Source of the DNA: Acidovorax delafieldii
GTDB taxonomy: Bacteria > Pseudomonadota > Gammaproteobacteria > Burkholderiales > Burkholderiaceae_C
Assembly (NCBI RefSeq): GCF_007993815.1
Contig: NZ_VJWE01000011.1
Coordinates: 930,001-994,000 of the forward strand
DNA length: 64,000 nt
Direction of reading: 5' to 3'
The position numbers and the translations under genes were made by a program. How positions within the stretch are numbered: the stretch's first letter is position 1; each line of letters starts with the position of its first letter. Under the pieces are notes generated by a model that was not told the origin of the DNA, did not search any database, and was given only the letters and a program-made list of their open reading frames with translations. This document shows positions 16,264 through 24,026 of the stretch, one piece after another.

Positions 16264-16686
16264 ATGCCCATCTGGAAAAAACCCATCGACCTGGCCCTGC
16301 TGAAGGCCGCCAACCGCAACACCGCCGTAGAGCACCTGGGCATTGAGTTTGTCGAGGTGGGTGACGACTTTCTGCGCGCCCGCGTGCCGGTAGACCACCG
16401 CACCATCCAGCCCTTTGGCCTGCTGCACGGCGGTGTCAGCGTGGTGCTGGCCGAGTCCATGGGCTCCACCGGCGCCTACTACACCCTGCCGGAGGGCTAC
16501 CGCGCCGTGGGCCTGGACATCAACGCCAACCACCTGCGCTCTGCCACCAGCGGCTGGGTGACCGGCACGGCAAAGCCGGTGCACATCGGCCGCACCACAC
16601 ACGTGTGGCACATCGATCTGCACAACGAAGCGGGTGAGCTGACCTGTGTGTCGCGGCTGACGATGGCGATCCTCGCACCGAGATAA
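16264..16686 (+). CDS. hotdog-fold thioesterase (PaaI/YdiI type)
   Basis: Predicted 140-residue acyl-CoA thioesterase. LLHGGVSVVLAESMGS contains the catalytic glutamate E64, aligned with E63 of E. coli YdiI/MenI. GLDINANHLRSATSGWVTG and THVWHIDLHNEAGELTCVSR are close to YdiI over most of the length. E. coli YdiI hydrolyses 1,4-dihydroxy-2-naphthoyl-CoA, but relatives are promiscuous. In a ubiquinone-using betaproteobacterium a general acyl- or aryl-CoA housekeeping role is more likely. ATG 16264 was used; a GTG nine bases earlier is possible. A short GC-rich repeat follows its stop. Confidence 0.85.
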   Translation: MPIWKKPIDLALLKAANRNTAVEHLGIEFVEVGDDFLRARVPVDHRTIQPFGLLHGGVSVVLAESMGSTGAYYTLPEGYRAVGLDINANHLRSATSGWVTGTAKPVHIGRTTHVWHIDLHNEAGELTCVSRLTMAILAPR

Positions 16687-16692
16687 AGTGCA

Positions 16693-16722
16693 TCCCCCTG
16701 AGGCGCTTCGCGCCTTCCCCCT
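16693..16722 (+). repeat. short GC-rich hairpin repeat, copy 3
   Basis: CCCCCTGAGGCGCTTCGCGC then CTTCCCCCTT, 7 bp after the thioesterase stop. It folds as AAGGCGC/GCGCCTT-like arms around TTC. The following bases to about 16810 (GGCACCGCCAGCGCGGCGGG...) look like the longer form of the same element. Confidence 0.5.
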
Positions 16723-16835
16723 TCTCTCGCATCGCTAGCGCGATCCGGGATGGGGGGCACCGCCAGCGCGGCGGGGCGGCCCTTGCGCGGCGGTCTTGGC
16801 CTGGGGACGCGCCCGTGGCAAAGGCTGGGGGGTAT

Positions 16836-16902
16836 TTTTGATGAAATCGGCCCCAAGCGCTAGAAGAATATGCGCTGGTAGCTATCTATTCTGTAGCGTT
16901 TT
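16836..16902 (+). repeat. dispersed GCGCTAG/AGCTAT element, copy 4
   Basis: Contains TTTTGATGAAATCGGCCCC, GCGCTAGAAGAATATGCGC and AGCTATCTATTCTGTAGCG. The minus-strand stop codon of the adenosyltransferase (16886-16888) lies inside, so its last residues (QNATE) are repeat-encoded. Confidence 0.75.
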
Positions 16903-17455
16903 GCTGGGCTAGGCGCTCGCTTTTCCAGTACACGTCATCACCGCCATCCATGCGGTTGAGCACGCGGGCGAGCACGAACATCAGGTCGGAGAGGCGGTTG
17001 AGGTACTGGCGTGGCGCATCGTTCAGCGCCTCTTCGTTGCCCAGGGCAACCACGGCGCGTTCGGCGCGGCGGGCCACGGTGCGGCACACGTGGGCCTGTG
17101 ACGCGGCGCGGGTGCCCGCGGGCAGGATGAACTCCTGCAGGCGCGGCAGCGCGGCGTTGTGGTGGGCCAGGGCTTCGTCCAATGCCAAGACGGCGTCGGC
17201 CTTGAGCAGCTCGAAGCCCGGGATCGACAGCTCGCCTCCCAGGTTGAACAACTGGTGCTGCACCTCGACCAGCAAGGTGCGGACTTCATCGGGCAGCGGC
17301 TCGCACAGCAACAGGCCGATGTGCGAGTTGAGTTCATCCACATCGCCCATGGCATGGATGCGAAGGCTGTTCTTGGAGACGCGCTGGTTGTTGCCCAGGC
17401 CGGTGGTGCCGGCGTCGCCGGTACGGGTTGCGATTTCTGTGAGTCGGTTGCCCAT
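16886..17455 (-). CDS. cob(I)yrinic acid a,c-diamide/cob(I)alamin adenosyltransferase, PduO type
   Basis: Predicted 189-residue enzyme transferring the 5'-deoxyadenosyl group of ATP to cob(I)alamin, giving coenzyme B12. The ATP-binding N-terminus TRTGDAGTTGLGNNQRVSK (residues 8-26) and the C-terminal block RTVARRAERAVVAL ... YLNRLSDLMFVLARVLNR, where R and N residues line the active site, are diagnostic of the PduO/MMAB family. Start ATG 17455 gives the canonical MGNRLTEIATRTGD. The last few codons and the stop come from a dispersed repeat. A B12-dependent partner (for example methylmalonyl-CoA mutase) is not in the window. Confidence 0.92.
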   Translation of the reverse strand: MGNRLTEIATRTGDAGTTGLGNNQRVSKNSLRIHAMGDVDELNSHIGLLLCEPLPDEVRTLLVEVQHQLFNLGGELSIPGFELLKADAVLALDEALAHHNAALPRLQEFILPAGTRAASQAHVCRTVARRAERAVVALGNEEALNDAPRQYLNRLSDLMFVLARVLNRMDGGDDVYWKSERLAQQNATE

Positions 17456-17643
17456 GGGGTGCCTTGATGAGGAAACGGGAGGATGGATGCCAGCTTCTGC
17501 GCGGCACAAGCCACCGCAGTGAATCTGCCCGGATTCTCCGCCACCGCCACGCGGGTGCAAGCGTTTCGCCTCCAATCCCCCTACGCACTGCGCCCTGAGC
17601 ACTGACCGCCCACCACACGCAGCATGCCCGCTACGCGAACCCA

Positions 17644-17679
17644 CGCCCTGTGGCACACAACATGGTGTGCCACAGGGCG
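17644..17679. repeat. perfect 15 bp inverted repeat with 6 nt loop
   Basis: Left arm CGCCCTGTGGCACAC (17644-17658), loop AACATG, right arm GTGTGCCACAGGGCG (17665-17679). It lies 37 bp beyond the 3' end of the minus-strand EF-hand gene, in a gap with no other gene. Very stable as RNA, but without a T-run on either side; a rho-independent-like 3' hairpin or a protein site is possible. Confidence 0.6.
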
Positions 17680-17716
17680 ACGGCGCAGCGCTATCAAGGC
17701 GCTGCGTACGGCGAGA

Positions 17717-18157
17717 TCAATGCGCAGCGGGGGCACGGTTGAGCTTGTCGATGTCGGCTGTGGATACGCCAGCGTTGGTGGGCTTCATGGTGTCCCATGC
17801 ATGTGCGTGGTAGGTGTCCCACTCCTGGCGCGACACCATGCCGTCGCCGTTGGTGTCCATCAGGCGTGCATTGACGCGTGCATCGGCCTTGGCTGCGGCC
17901 TTGCCGCCTGAAGCGCTGGGGTTGATCTCGGCCACCGGCGCCGCACGTCCGTCGCCAGCTGCGGGGTTGGCAGGCATGGCGCTGCTGTTGGCGCTGCGCG
18001 TGTCCACCTTGTTTTGTGCCTTGGACGCCGCCGCACCACTGGATGCAGAAGGGTTCACCTCGGACGGAGGGCGCGCATTGCTGTTGGCGGGGGTCTGGGC
18101 CAGCGCAGCGGTGCATGCCAGTGCGGCCAGAGCGGCGAAGACGGTTTGCTTTTGCAT
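17717..18157 (-). CDS. exported EF-hand protein
   Basis: Predicted 146-residue periplasmic protein with a signal peptide (MQKQTVFAALAALACTAALA, cleavage near AQT). It has one clear calcium-binding loop, DTNGDGMVSRQE, at residues 101-112. The region between is rich in Ala, Ser and Asn and contains two near repeats, EVNPSASSG (33-41) and EINPSASGG (78-86). GGAGCTC precedes ATG 18157. It is divergent from a second exported EF-hand gene (18474), so the two probably share a regulatory region and function. A role in calcium sensing or envelope stability is inference. Confidence 0.75.
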   Translation of the reverse strand: MQKQTVFAALAALACTAALAQTPANSNARPPSEVNPSASSGAAASKAQNKVDTRSANSSAMPANPAAGDGRAAPVAEINPSASGGKAAAKADARVNARLMDTNGDGMVSRQEWDTYHAHAWDTMKPTNAGVSTADIDKLNRAPAAH

Positions 18158-18473
18158 GGAGAGCTCCTTCGGAAAAACGTGCGATCAAGCGAAATGCTTG
18201 GATGCATTGTTTTGCCGCGCCCCGACCCCGCTTGTAGGACGTTCACGGGCTTGCAGGTCAGGCCAAGCGCCTGAGCAGGTGGGGTGTGAATGCGCACCAG
18301 GGGACGCTTGCGTCTGGCTACACACTGTGCGGACATCTACACACAACCGGCGTGCCGCGTTACACCGCGCTGGCAAATGTAGAGTGAGGCAACAGCAGGC
18401 AAGAGTGCTGGCGCAGCACGCTTTGCTGCGGTGCAATGCAAGCCTGTTCAACTTCAAAGGAGCCAGGCTCACC
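18158..18473. other. divergent intergenic region between two EF-hand genes
   Basis: This 316 bp stretch holds no gene that I can support. It must contain both promoters. No consensus -35/-10 pair or strong inverted repeat stands out, apart from AAAGGAG at 18456-18462, which is the ribosome site of the plus-strand gene. Confidence 0.6.
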
Positions 18474-18815
18474 ATGAAAGCACTGCAACGACGCCACTAC
18501 TCGTTCGACACACGCAGCGTGATGCTCTTCGCCGCCCTCTCTCTGGGTGGTGTGGGTGCCTTGCAGGCACAGACCGCCTCACCTGGAAAAACCGCCTCTC
18601 CGTCAGAGGTCCCCTATTCGTACGGCCCAGGCACTGGCAATCCTTCCAAGGCGGCTACCACCGCATTCCAGCGCGCAGACACTGACAAGGACGGCAAGCT
18701 CAGCGAGAAGGAAGCCGCCCAATTGCCTGCGATCAGCCAACGATTCAAGGAACTGGACGCTGACCACAACGGCACCCTCTCGCCCACCGAGTTCGAGAAA
18801 GGCTTGCTGTCCTGA
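18474..18815 (+). CDS. exported double EF-hand protein
   Basis: Predicted 113-residue secreted or periplasmic protein. A basic N-terminus (MKALQRRHYS) and a hydrophobic stretch ending GALQA form the signal peptide. Two EF-hand loops follow: DTDKDGKLSEKE at residues 69-80 and DADHNGTLSPTE at 95-106, both with full calcium ligands at positions 1, 3, 5 and 12. ATG 18474 follows AAAGGAG. It is divergent from the single-EF-hand gene at 17717, and an intrinsic terminator lies 80 bp past its stop. Function unknown beyond probable calcium binding. Confidence 0.78.
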   Translation: MKALQRRHYSFDTRSVMLFAALSLGGVGALQAQTASPGKTASPSEVPYSYGPGTGNPSKAATTAFQRADTDKDGKLSEKEAAQLPAISQRFKELDADHNGTLSPTEFEKGLLS

Positions 18816-18894
18816 CACCCAGCCTCCAGGTTGCGGCTTGGGTACTCAAACCTATCAGCCCCATGGTTTGACATAGCCGCCCATCGTTCCCGCG

Positions 18895-18935
18895 CCCGCC
18901 CGTACTGGAGCCTCCAGACCACGGGCGGGATTTTT
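18895..18935 (+). terminator. intrinsic terminator after the EF-hand gene
   Basis: CCCGCCCGT (18895-18903) pairs with ACGGGCGGG (18921-18929), followed by ATTTTT. The loop itself holds a small CTGGA/TCCAG stem. It ends the plus-strand EF-hand transcript and lies 16 bp from the 3' end of the converging ABC operon, so it may be partly bidirectional. Confidence 0.75.
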
Positions 18936-18950
18936 GCGCAGTCGGTCAGG

Positions 18951-19754
18951 TCAGTCGTGCAGCGAGGACAAAAACTGCTGCAGCTCAGGCGTCTGCGGAC
19001 TTCCAAACAGCTGGGCAGGCGTGCCCTGCTCATGCACCCGCCCCTGGTGCATGAAGATCACACGGTCGCTCACCTTGCGGGCGAACGCCATTTCGTGCGT
19101 GACCATCATCAGCGTCATGCCTTCTTGCGCCAGCGATTCGACCACGCGCAGCACCTCGCCTACCAGTTCAGGGTCCAGCGCCGAGGTGATCTCGTCGCAC
19201 AGGAGCACCTGCGGCTCCATGGCCAGTGCGCGCGCAATGGCCACGCGCTGTTGCTGTCCGCCCGAGAGCTGGTCGGGCATGGCGTCAAACTTTTCGGCCA
19301 ACCCCACGCGCGCCAAAAGCTGGCGCGCCTGCGCCTCGGCGGTTTTGGCATCGCGCGCCTTCACCAGCGTGGGCGCCAGCATGATATTGCGGCCCACAGA
19401 GAGGTGCGGAAACAGATTGAAGCTCTGGAAGATCATGCCCACCTGCTGGCGCAGCGCGCGCATGGCGGCGGGGCTGTCGTGCAGCAGCTTCTGGCCGTTG
19501 ACGCTGAGCGCGCCTTCCTGGAACTCCTCCAGCCCATTCACGCAGCGCAGCAACGTGCTCTTGCCCGAGCCACTCTTGCCGATGATGGCGATGACCTCGC
19601 CGCGCTGCACTTTCAGGTCGATGCCCTTGAGCACTTCGTTGCTGCCGTAGGACTTGCGCAGCGCAGTGATGTCCACAATGGGTGGCTCACCCACCACGAT
19701 GCCGTCGTGCGCAGGGGTGGGTTTGGTTGCAGAGGCTTCAGCGGCGATGGCCAT
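18951..19754 (-). CDS. polar amino acid ABC transporter ATP-binding protein
   Basis: Predicted 267-residue ATPase of a PAAT-family importer. It has Walker A GKSGSGKST (residues about 59-67), Q-loop QVGMIFQSFNLFPHLSV, signature LSGGQQQRVAIARAL, Walker B VLLCDEITSALD and the switch histidine in MMVTHEMAFA. AAAGGA upstream supports ATG 19754; a TTG 15 bp earlier is unlikely. It is last in a GntR-SBP-permease-permease-ATPase operon and overlaps the preceding permease by 17 bp, which indicates translational coupling. The N-terminal extension of about 25 residues is longer than in GlnQ or HisP. Confidence 0.9.
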   Translation of the reverse strand: MAIAAEASATKPTPAHDGIVVGEPPIVDITALRKSYGSNEVLKGIDLKVQRGEVIAIIGKSGSGKSTLLRCVNGLEEFQEGALSVNGQKLLHDSPAAMRALRQQVGMIFQSFNLFPHLSVGRNIMLAPTLVKARDAKTAEAQARQLLARVGLAEKFDAMPDQLSGGQQQRVAIARALAMEPQVLLCDEITSALDPELVGEVLRVVESLAQEGMTLMMVTHEMAFARKVSDRVIFMHQGRVHEQGTPAQLFGSPQTPELQQFLSSLHD

Positions 19755-20391
19755 GGAGTTTCCTTTCAAGGGACTGCGCCACCAGGCTCACCGGGAAGCA
19801 CAAAACGAAATACAGCAGCGCTACGCAGGCGTAGACGAGGAAGGGCTTGTAGGTGGCGTTGGAGATCATGCTGCCCGCCTTGGTCAGCTCCACAAAGCCG
19901 ATGACCGAAGCCAGCGCCGTGCCCTTGATCACCTGCACCAGAAAGCCCACCGTGGGCGGCACCGCGATGCGCAGCGCCTGCGGCAGCACCACATGGCGCA
20001 GCTGTTCGCCGAAGTTGAGCGCCAGGCTCTGCGCCGCCTCCCACTGCCCCTTGGGGATGGAGGCCACACAGCCGCGCCAGATCTCTGTGAGGTAGGCACT
20101 GGTGTAGAGCGTGAGCGCCACCGCAGCGGCCGTCCACGGCGAGGTCTTGATACCGAACAGCGCAATGCCGAAGTAGGCCAGGAACAGCTGCATCAGCAGC
20201 GGCGTGCCCTGGAACACCTGCACATAAGCGCCCACGGCGCGATCCACGCCACGCACTTTGGACAGGCGCAGTACCAGCAGCACCAGGCCCACCAGGCCAC
20301 CACCGATGAAGGCGATGAGGGACAGGGACACCGTCCAGCGCGCTGCCAGCAGCAGGTTGCGCAGGATGTCCCACAGGGAAAATTCAACCAT
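19738..20391 (-). CDS. amino acid ABC transporter permease (second subunit)
   Basis: Predicted 217-residue inner-membrane permease of the HisMQ family. The hallmark EAA loop reads EAAQSLALNFGEQLRHVVLPQA around residues 130-155, followed by the usual VIKGTALASVIGFVELTKAG. Five hydrophobic segments are visible. Start ATG 20391 (MVEFSLWDILRN) lies 5 bp after the stop of the first permease. A longer open reading frame upstream is only the shadow of that gene. The pair forms the heterodimeric channel with the 20397-21071 product. Confidence 0.9.
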   Translation of the reverse strand: MVEFSLWDILRNLLLAARWTVSLSLIAFIGGGLVGLVLLVLRLSKVRGVDRAVGAYVQVFQGTPLLMQLFLAYFGIALFGIKTSPWTAAAVALTLYTSAYLTEIWRGCVASIPKGQWEAAQSLALNFGEQLRHVVLPQALRIAVPPTVGFLVQVIKGTALASVIGFVELTKAGSMISNATYKPFLVYACVALLYFVLCFPVSLVAQSLERKLHGHRR

Positions 20392-20396
20392 CTCGA

Positions 20397-21071
20397 TTAC
20401 CTCCCCACCAAGAATCGGGTCCCCACCCACACCAGCAGACGACGAGTCAACATCGACAGCACCAGGTACACAGCAGTGGCCAGGATGAAGGCCTCGAAGG
20501 CGCGGAAGGTGTTGCTGGAGATGAGGTTGGCGGCGTAGCTCAGCTCGGGTGTGGAGATCTGCCCGCACACGGCCGACCCCAGCATCACGATGATGATCTG
20601 GCTGACCATGGCGGGCCATACCTTTTGCAGCGCCGGCGGCAGCACCACACGGCGGAAGGTCTGGCCTGGCGTCAGCGCCAGGCTGTGCGCGGCTTCGATC
20701 TGGCCGCGTGGCGTGGCCTCGATGCCTGCGCGGACGATTTCGGCGGAATACGCGCCCAGGTTGATCACCATGGCCAGCACCGACGCGAACTCGGGCGAGA
20801 GCTTGAGCCCCAGCGCGGGCAGCCCGAAGAACAGGAAGAACAGCTGCACGATGAAAGGCGTGTTGCGCACCAGCTCCACATAGCTGGCCACGGCCCAGCG
20901 CAGCGCAGTGGGCCGGTGGCCCAGATTGCGTGCACGCGCCCAGGCGCAGACCGTGCCCAGCAGCAGGCCCAGCACGGTGCCCACGATGGTGAGGGCTATG
21001 GTCCAGACCACGCCACGCACCAGCAACGGCCACGACGCGAAGACGGCAGAAAAATCGAGCGCAATCAGCAT
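20397..21071 (-). CDS. amino acid ABC transporter permease (first subunit)
   Basis: Predicted 224-residue HisMQ-family permease. It opens with a hydrophobic segment (LLVRGVVWTIALTIVGTVLGLLLG), then YVELVRNTPFIVQLFFLFFGLP, a highly conserved PAAT motif. The EAA loop is EAAHSLALTPGQTFRRVVLPPAL near residues 125-150. It lies between the binding-protein gene (68 bp gap) and the second permease (5 bp gap) on the same strand. Substrate specificity is set by the binding protein. Confidence 0.9.
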   Translation of the reverse strand: MLIALDFSAVFASWPLLVRGVVWTIALTIVGTVLGLLLGTVCAWARARNLGHRPTALRWAVASYVELVRNTPFIVQLFFLFFGLPALGLKLSPEFASVLAMVINLGAYSAEIVRAGIEATPRGQIEAAHSLALTPGQTFRRVVLPPALQKVWPAMVSQIIIVMLGSAVCGQISTPELSYAANLISSNTFRAFEAFILATAVYLVLSMLTRRLLVWVGTRFLVGR

Positions 21072-21139
21072 GCTTGTGCCCTGCGCCGCTTGTCGCGCCG
21101 CAGGCCCTTGGGTTTCAGCAATTCATCCTGTGCGCCGCA

Positions 21140-21961
21140 TCACAGGGGCAGGTCACCCGCAGGACGACCCAGCCACTTGTTGGACAGCTTGTCGATGTCG
21201 CCCGACTTGCGGGCCTCGGCAATGATTTCGTTCACGCGCAAGCGCAGCTTGTCTTCGCCTTTGGCCACACCGATGAAGTTCGGGCTGTCCTTGAGGAGCA
21301 GCTTGTATTCGGTGGCCAGGTTGGGGTTCTTGACCATGATGGTGCCCGCCGTCGATGCGCTGGTCGCAATGGCCTGCGTCTGGCCCGACACAAAGGCCGC
21401 AATGCTGGCGGCGTGGTCTTCAAAGCGCTTCACATCCACGCCGGGGGGCGCGACTTTGGCCAGCTCCTGGTCTTCCATGGCGCCGCGCGTCACGGCCACC
21501 GTCTTGCCCGCCAAGTCGGCAAAGCTCTTGATGTTCAGGCTCTTGCTCGCAAACACGGCCTGGAAGAACGGTGCGTAGGCCGCAGTGAAGTCGATCACTT
21601 TCTCGCGCTCGGGGTTTTTGCCCAGCGTGGAGATCACGAGGTCGGCCTTCTGCGTTTGCAGGTACGGGATGCGGTTGGCGCTGGTCACGGGAATCAGCTC
21701 GACCTTGACGCCCAGCTTGGTGCCGATGTAGTTGGCCATCTCCACGTCCAGCCCCTGGGGTTTGAGGTCCGTGCCGACAAAGCCGTAGGGCGGGTAGTCG
21801 GTGGGAATGGCGATCTTGATTTCCTTGGCCTTGAGGATGTTGTCCAGAGCGTTCTGCGCGTGGGCTGCAGGTGCCATCAGGGCCGCTGCGAGGCCGGTGG
21901 CGGCAAGCACGCCCAGGGTCAGGCGGCGGGTGGACGAAGTGACGGTGCGGACGGTGGTCAT
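21140..21961 (-). CDS. amino acid ABC transporter substrate-binding protein
   Basis: Predicted 273-residue periplasmic type II binding protein (SBP_bac_3). The signal peptide ends APAAHAQ. The mature part contains IKIAIPTDYPPYGFVGTDLK and GLDVEMANYIGTKLG, then ADLVISTLGKNPEREKVIDF, the standard ligand-binding core of amino-acid receptors, though the usual TPER arginine motif appears as NPERE. Its ATG overlaps the TGA of the upstream GntR gene as ATGA (21958-21961), implying translational coupling. This makes it the second gene of a regulator-led transporter operon. Ligand not assignable. Confidence 0.9.
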   Translation of the reverse strand: MTTVRTVTSSTRRLTLGVLAATGLAAALMAPAAHAQNALDNILKAKEIKIAIPTDYPPYGFVGTDLKPQGLDVEMANYIGTKLGVKVELIPVTSANRIPYLQTQKADLVISTLGKNPEREKVIDFTAAYAPFFQAVFASKSLNIKSFADLAGKTVAVTRGAMEDQELAKVAPPGVDVKRFEDHAASIAAFVSGQTQAIATSASTAGTIMVKNPNLATEYKLLLKDSPNFIGVAKGEDKLRLRVNEIIAEARKSGDIDKLSNKWLGRPAGDLPL

Positions 21962-22752
21962 AGCAGGGCTCCTAGGTAGGTGGATGCGTCGGCAGGTGCG
22001 TCTGGGTCAGACGCTGGGGGGATGGAACTGGTGGCGGCGCGGGGCTTGCGCGCGCGGGCTGTTGGGGTGGCCTGAGCGGGGCTTTTGCGCACCGGCGCCA
22101 GCGCATCGCGTAGCCCGGCCAGCGGGTCACTGCTGGCCTGCAGGCGCAGGGCCGACTGCACGGTGCCGATGTGCTCGGACATGAGTGCCTCGGCGCCGGC
22201 AATGTCTCCCGCTTCCAGCGCCTCGACGATGCGCACATGGTCGGCACAGCTCTGCGCCGCATCGTGCGATGACTGGTAGAGCATGGCAATGAGCGTGGTG
22301 CGCGCCGTGAAGTCGCGCAGCGTGTCGGCCAGCAGGCTGTTGCCCAGGCATTCAGCCAGGCACACATGGAAGTCTCCCAGCAAGAAGCTGCGCATGCCTA
22401 CATCGGTGCCCGCCAGCGCGGCCTTTTCGCGTTGCAGATGGCTCTTGAGCTGGCGCAGCGCCGTCTTGTCCACCACCTTGAGCTGGTGCAGCAGGCCCAG
22501 CTCGATCACGCGGCGCGCCTCAAAGGCCTCGCGCGCTTCGTCCTGAGACGGCTCGATCACATACCAGCCGCGCCGGGCACTGACGGTGACGATGCCCCGT
22601 GTGGCCAGCCGCGTGAGCGCCTCGCGCACGATGGTGCGGCTGCAGTCGAACAGCATGGCCAGCTGCTGCTCGCCCAGGCGGGAGCCGGGCGCGAGCTTTT
22701 GCGCCATCACAGCTTCGATGATGCGGTTGCTGATCTCGGTGGCGGTGGTCAT
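21958..22752 (-). CDS. GntR family regulator (FCD subfamily)
   Basis: Predicted 264-residue transcription factor. The N-terminal winged helix (residues about 5-70) contains LGEQQLAMLFDCSRTIVREALTRLATRGIV, and the C-terminal all-helical FCD domain contains the metal/ligand residues in FHVCLAECLGN and DHVRIVEALEAGD. The tail after residue 215 is long, basic and low-complexity (ARARKPRAATSS). It is the first gene of the amino-acid ABC operon, with ATGA overlap into the binding-protein gene. A GTATAC-centred operator lies 30 bp upstream. The inducer is probably the transported compound or its catabolite. Confidence 0.9.
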   Translation of the reverse strand: MTTATEISNRIIEAVMAQKLAPGSRLGEQQLAMLFDCSRTIVREALTRLATRGIVTVSARRGWYVIEPSQDEAREAFEARRVIELGLLHQLKVVDKTALRQLKSHLQREKAALAGTDVGMRSFLLGDFHVCLAECLGNSLLADTLRDFTARTTLIAMLYQSSHDAAQSCADHVRIVEALEAGDIAGAEALMSEHIGTVQSALRLQASSDPLAGLRDALAPVRKSPAQATPTARARKPRAATSSIPPASDPDAPADASTYLGALL

Positions 22753-22754
22753 TG

Positions 22755-22793
22755 CCTGCGGTATCGCAGGTTCCGTGCCAACTGGTATACAAG
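22755..22793. promoter_or_regulatory. GntR operator and leader hairpin
   Basis: CTGGTATACAAG at 22782-22793 is an inverted repeat (10 of 12 positions) centred on GTATAC, like operators of FCD-type GntR proteins. A perfect hairpin CCTGCG-GTAT-CGCAGG occupies 22755-22770, directly before the GntR start codon. Confidence 0.55.
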
Positions 22794-23017
22794 CTGAATG
22801 CACCAGCCTGGCGCACGGAGGCTGTGCACCATGGGGCAGTCTGCCCCGCAACGATGCGTGGGGCTGCGCTAACCTGACCCAAGGGGATGCTGGTGCATGG
22901 ATGTGGTGCAGGCGCTGGCGTTGGCGGGCCACCGGCTGCGCAGGGCACTCAGACGGCCATAGAAGGCGGTCGCCTCACGAAGAGGTAAGTACCAGGACCC
23001 AAGGACCCAACGAGCGG

Positions 23018-23482
23018 CTACACCAGCCCGGCCAGGCGCGAGAGCCAGGACAGCACCAACCCGCTGCCCAACACGACAAACACTGCCGGGTGCCACCAGG
23101 GCCAGCGCGCCACGCGGCGGCGGCCCTGAGCGCCTTCGACCACCGCCTGGCCCGCCAGCAGCGACAGCCACAGCAGCAACACCAGCGCACCCGGGTTGGC
23201 CGCCCAGGCGGCCGCCCAATCGCCCTGGACCAGGGCCGCACACGCGTGCGTGCCGCCGCACAGCGGGCAGGGTATGCCCGTCAGCGCAAGAAACGCGCAA
23301 CCCAGACCCAGCCCGCCCTGACCCAGCCCCCAGGGCGTGGCCGCCATGGCCAGCGGCCAGCCCAGGCCCAACGCCAGCCGCTGCCGCCGATCGCCCCCGC
23401 CCAGCGGCTGCCAGGCGGGTGGGCTGCCCACCGGCACCACTGCGGGGCCGGGGTCAGAGGGGAGGAAGGGCCACCGGCTCAT
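23018..23482 (-). CDS. DUF2752 membrane protein
   Basis: Predicted 154-residue inner-membrane protein. The DUF2752 signature CPLCGGTHACAAL begins at residue 72, followed by DWAAAWAANPGALV, with hydrophobic segments before and after. The function of the family is unknown. Its start codon lies 29 bp inside the end of the upstream membrane-protein gene (23454-24026), so the two are translationally coupled. The N-terminal 40 residues are proline- and glycine-rich and probably cytoplasmic. The 265 bp between its stop and the GntR gene contain no other gene. Confidence 0.8.
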   Translation of the reverse strand: MSRWPFLPSDPGPAVVPVGSPPAWQPLGGGDRRQRLALGLGWPLAMAATPWGLGQGGLGLGCAFLALTGIPCPLCGGTHACAALVQGDWAAAWAANPGALVLLLWLSLLAGQAVVEGAQGRRRVARWPWWHPAVFVVLGSGLVLSWLSRLAGLV

Positions 23483-24026
23483 CGCCCACCAGCTGGCGTG
23501 CCATGTAGTAGGAGCCGATGGTGGAAAGCGGCAGCGTCAGCAGCGCGCCCACCCAGCACAGCAGGAAACCCAGCGAGCCCACGATGCCCAGCACCAGCGA
23601 GCAGAAGAACGCCGAGCCCAGGTTCTTGGTCACGATGGTCCAGGCCTGGCTGAAAGCCGCGACGCCATCGCGCTCGCCGCGCGCTACGAGGAACAGTGCC
23701 ACCGGGGGCAGCGCCATGACCAGCAAGCCGGGGATGAAACACAGCATGAAGCCCAACGACACCACCAGCGAACTGATGAGCCCCGCCACAAAGGCGGGCA
23801 CAAAGTCATCAAAGCCCCGAAAGACGTCGCCGATCTGCACCGCTTCGCCGCGCGTCTCGCGCTCGATCATGCGCATGTAGCCCACCACCATGGGCCCGGC
23901 CAGCAGGCCGGCGCTGATGCCGGCGACCACCATCACCAGCAAGGTGCACACCACATGGGTGAGGACGTTTTTCTTGAAGGTGCCCCAGGCACCCGACAGG
24001 CAATCTCCCACACTGGCTGAAGCCAT
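23454..24026 (-). CDS. multi-span membrane protein of unknown function
   Basis: Predicted 190-residue inner-membrane protein. About four or five hydrophobic segments alternate with glycine-rich turns (VVCTLLVMVVAGISAGLLAG, FVAGLISSLVVSLGFMLCFI, FFCSLVLGIVGSLGFLLCWV). The pattern GDVFRGFDDFVPAFVAGL and the terminal LSTIGSYYMARQLVG resemble uncharacterised proteins with internal duplication found beside DUF2752 genes. The start is ATG 24026 and the 3' end overlaps the DUF2752 gene. No catalytic residues seen; a membrane scaffold or folding role would be guesswork. Confidence 0.75.
   Translation of the reverse strand: MASASVGDCLSGAWGTFKKNVLTHVVCTLLVMVVAGISAGLLAGPMVVGYMRMIERETRGEAVQIGDVFRGFDDFVPAFVAGLISSLVVSLGFMLCFIPGLLVMALPPVALFLVARGERDGVAAFSQAWTIVTKNLGSAFFCSLVLGIVGSLGFLLCWVGALLTLPLSTIGSYYMARQLVGDEPVALPPL

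Noticed and set aside
19738-21033. A single 431-residue permease from one long open frame
   Set aside because: Its first half reads the first permease gene in the wrong frame; the real second permease starts at 20391.
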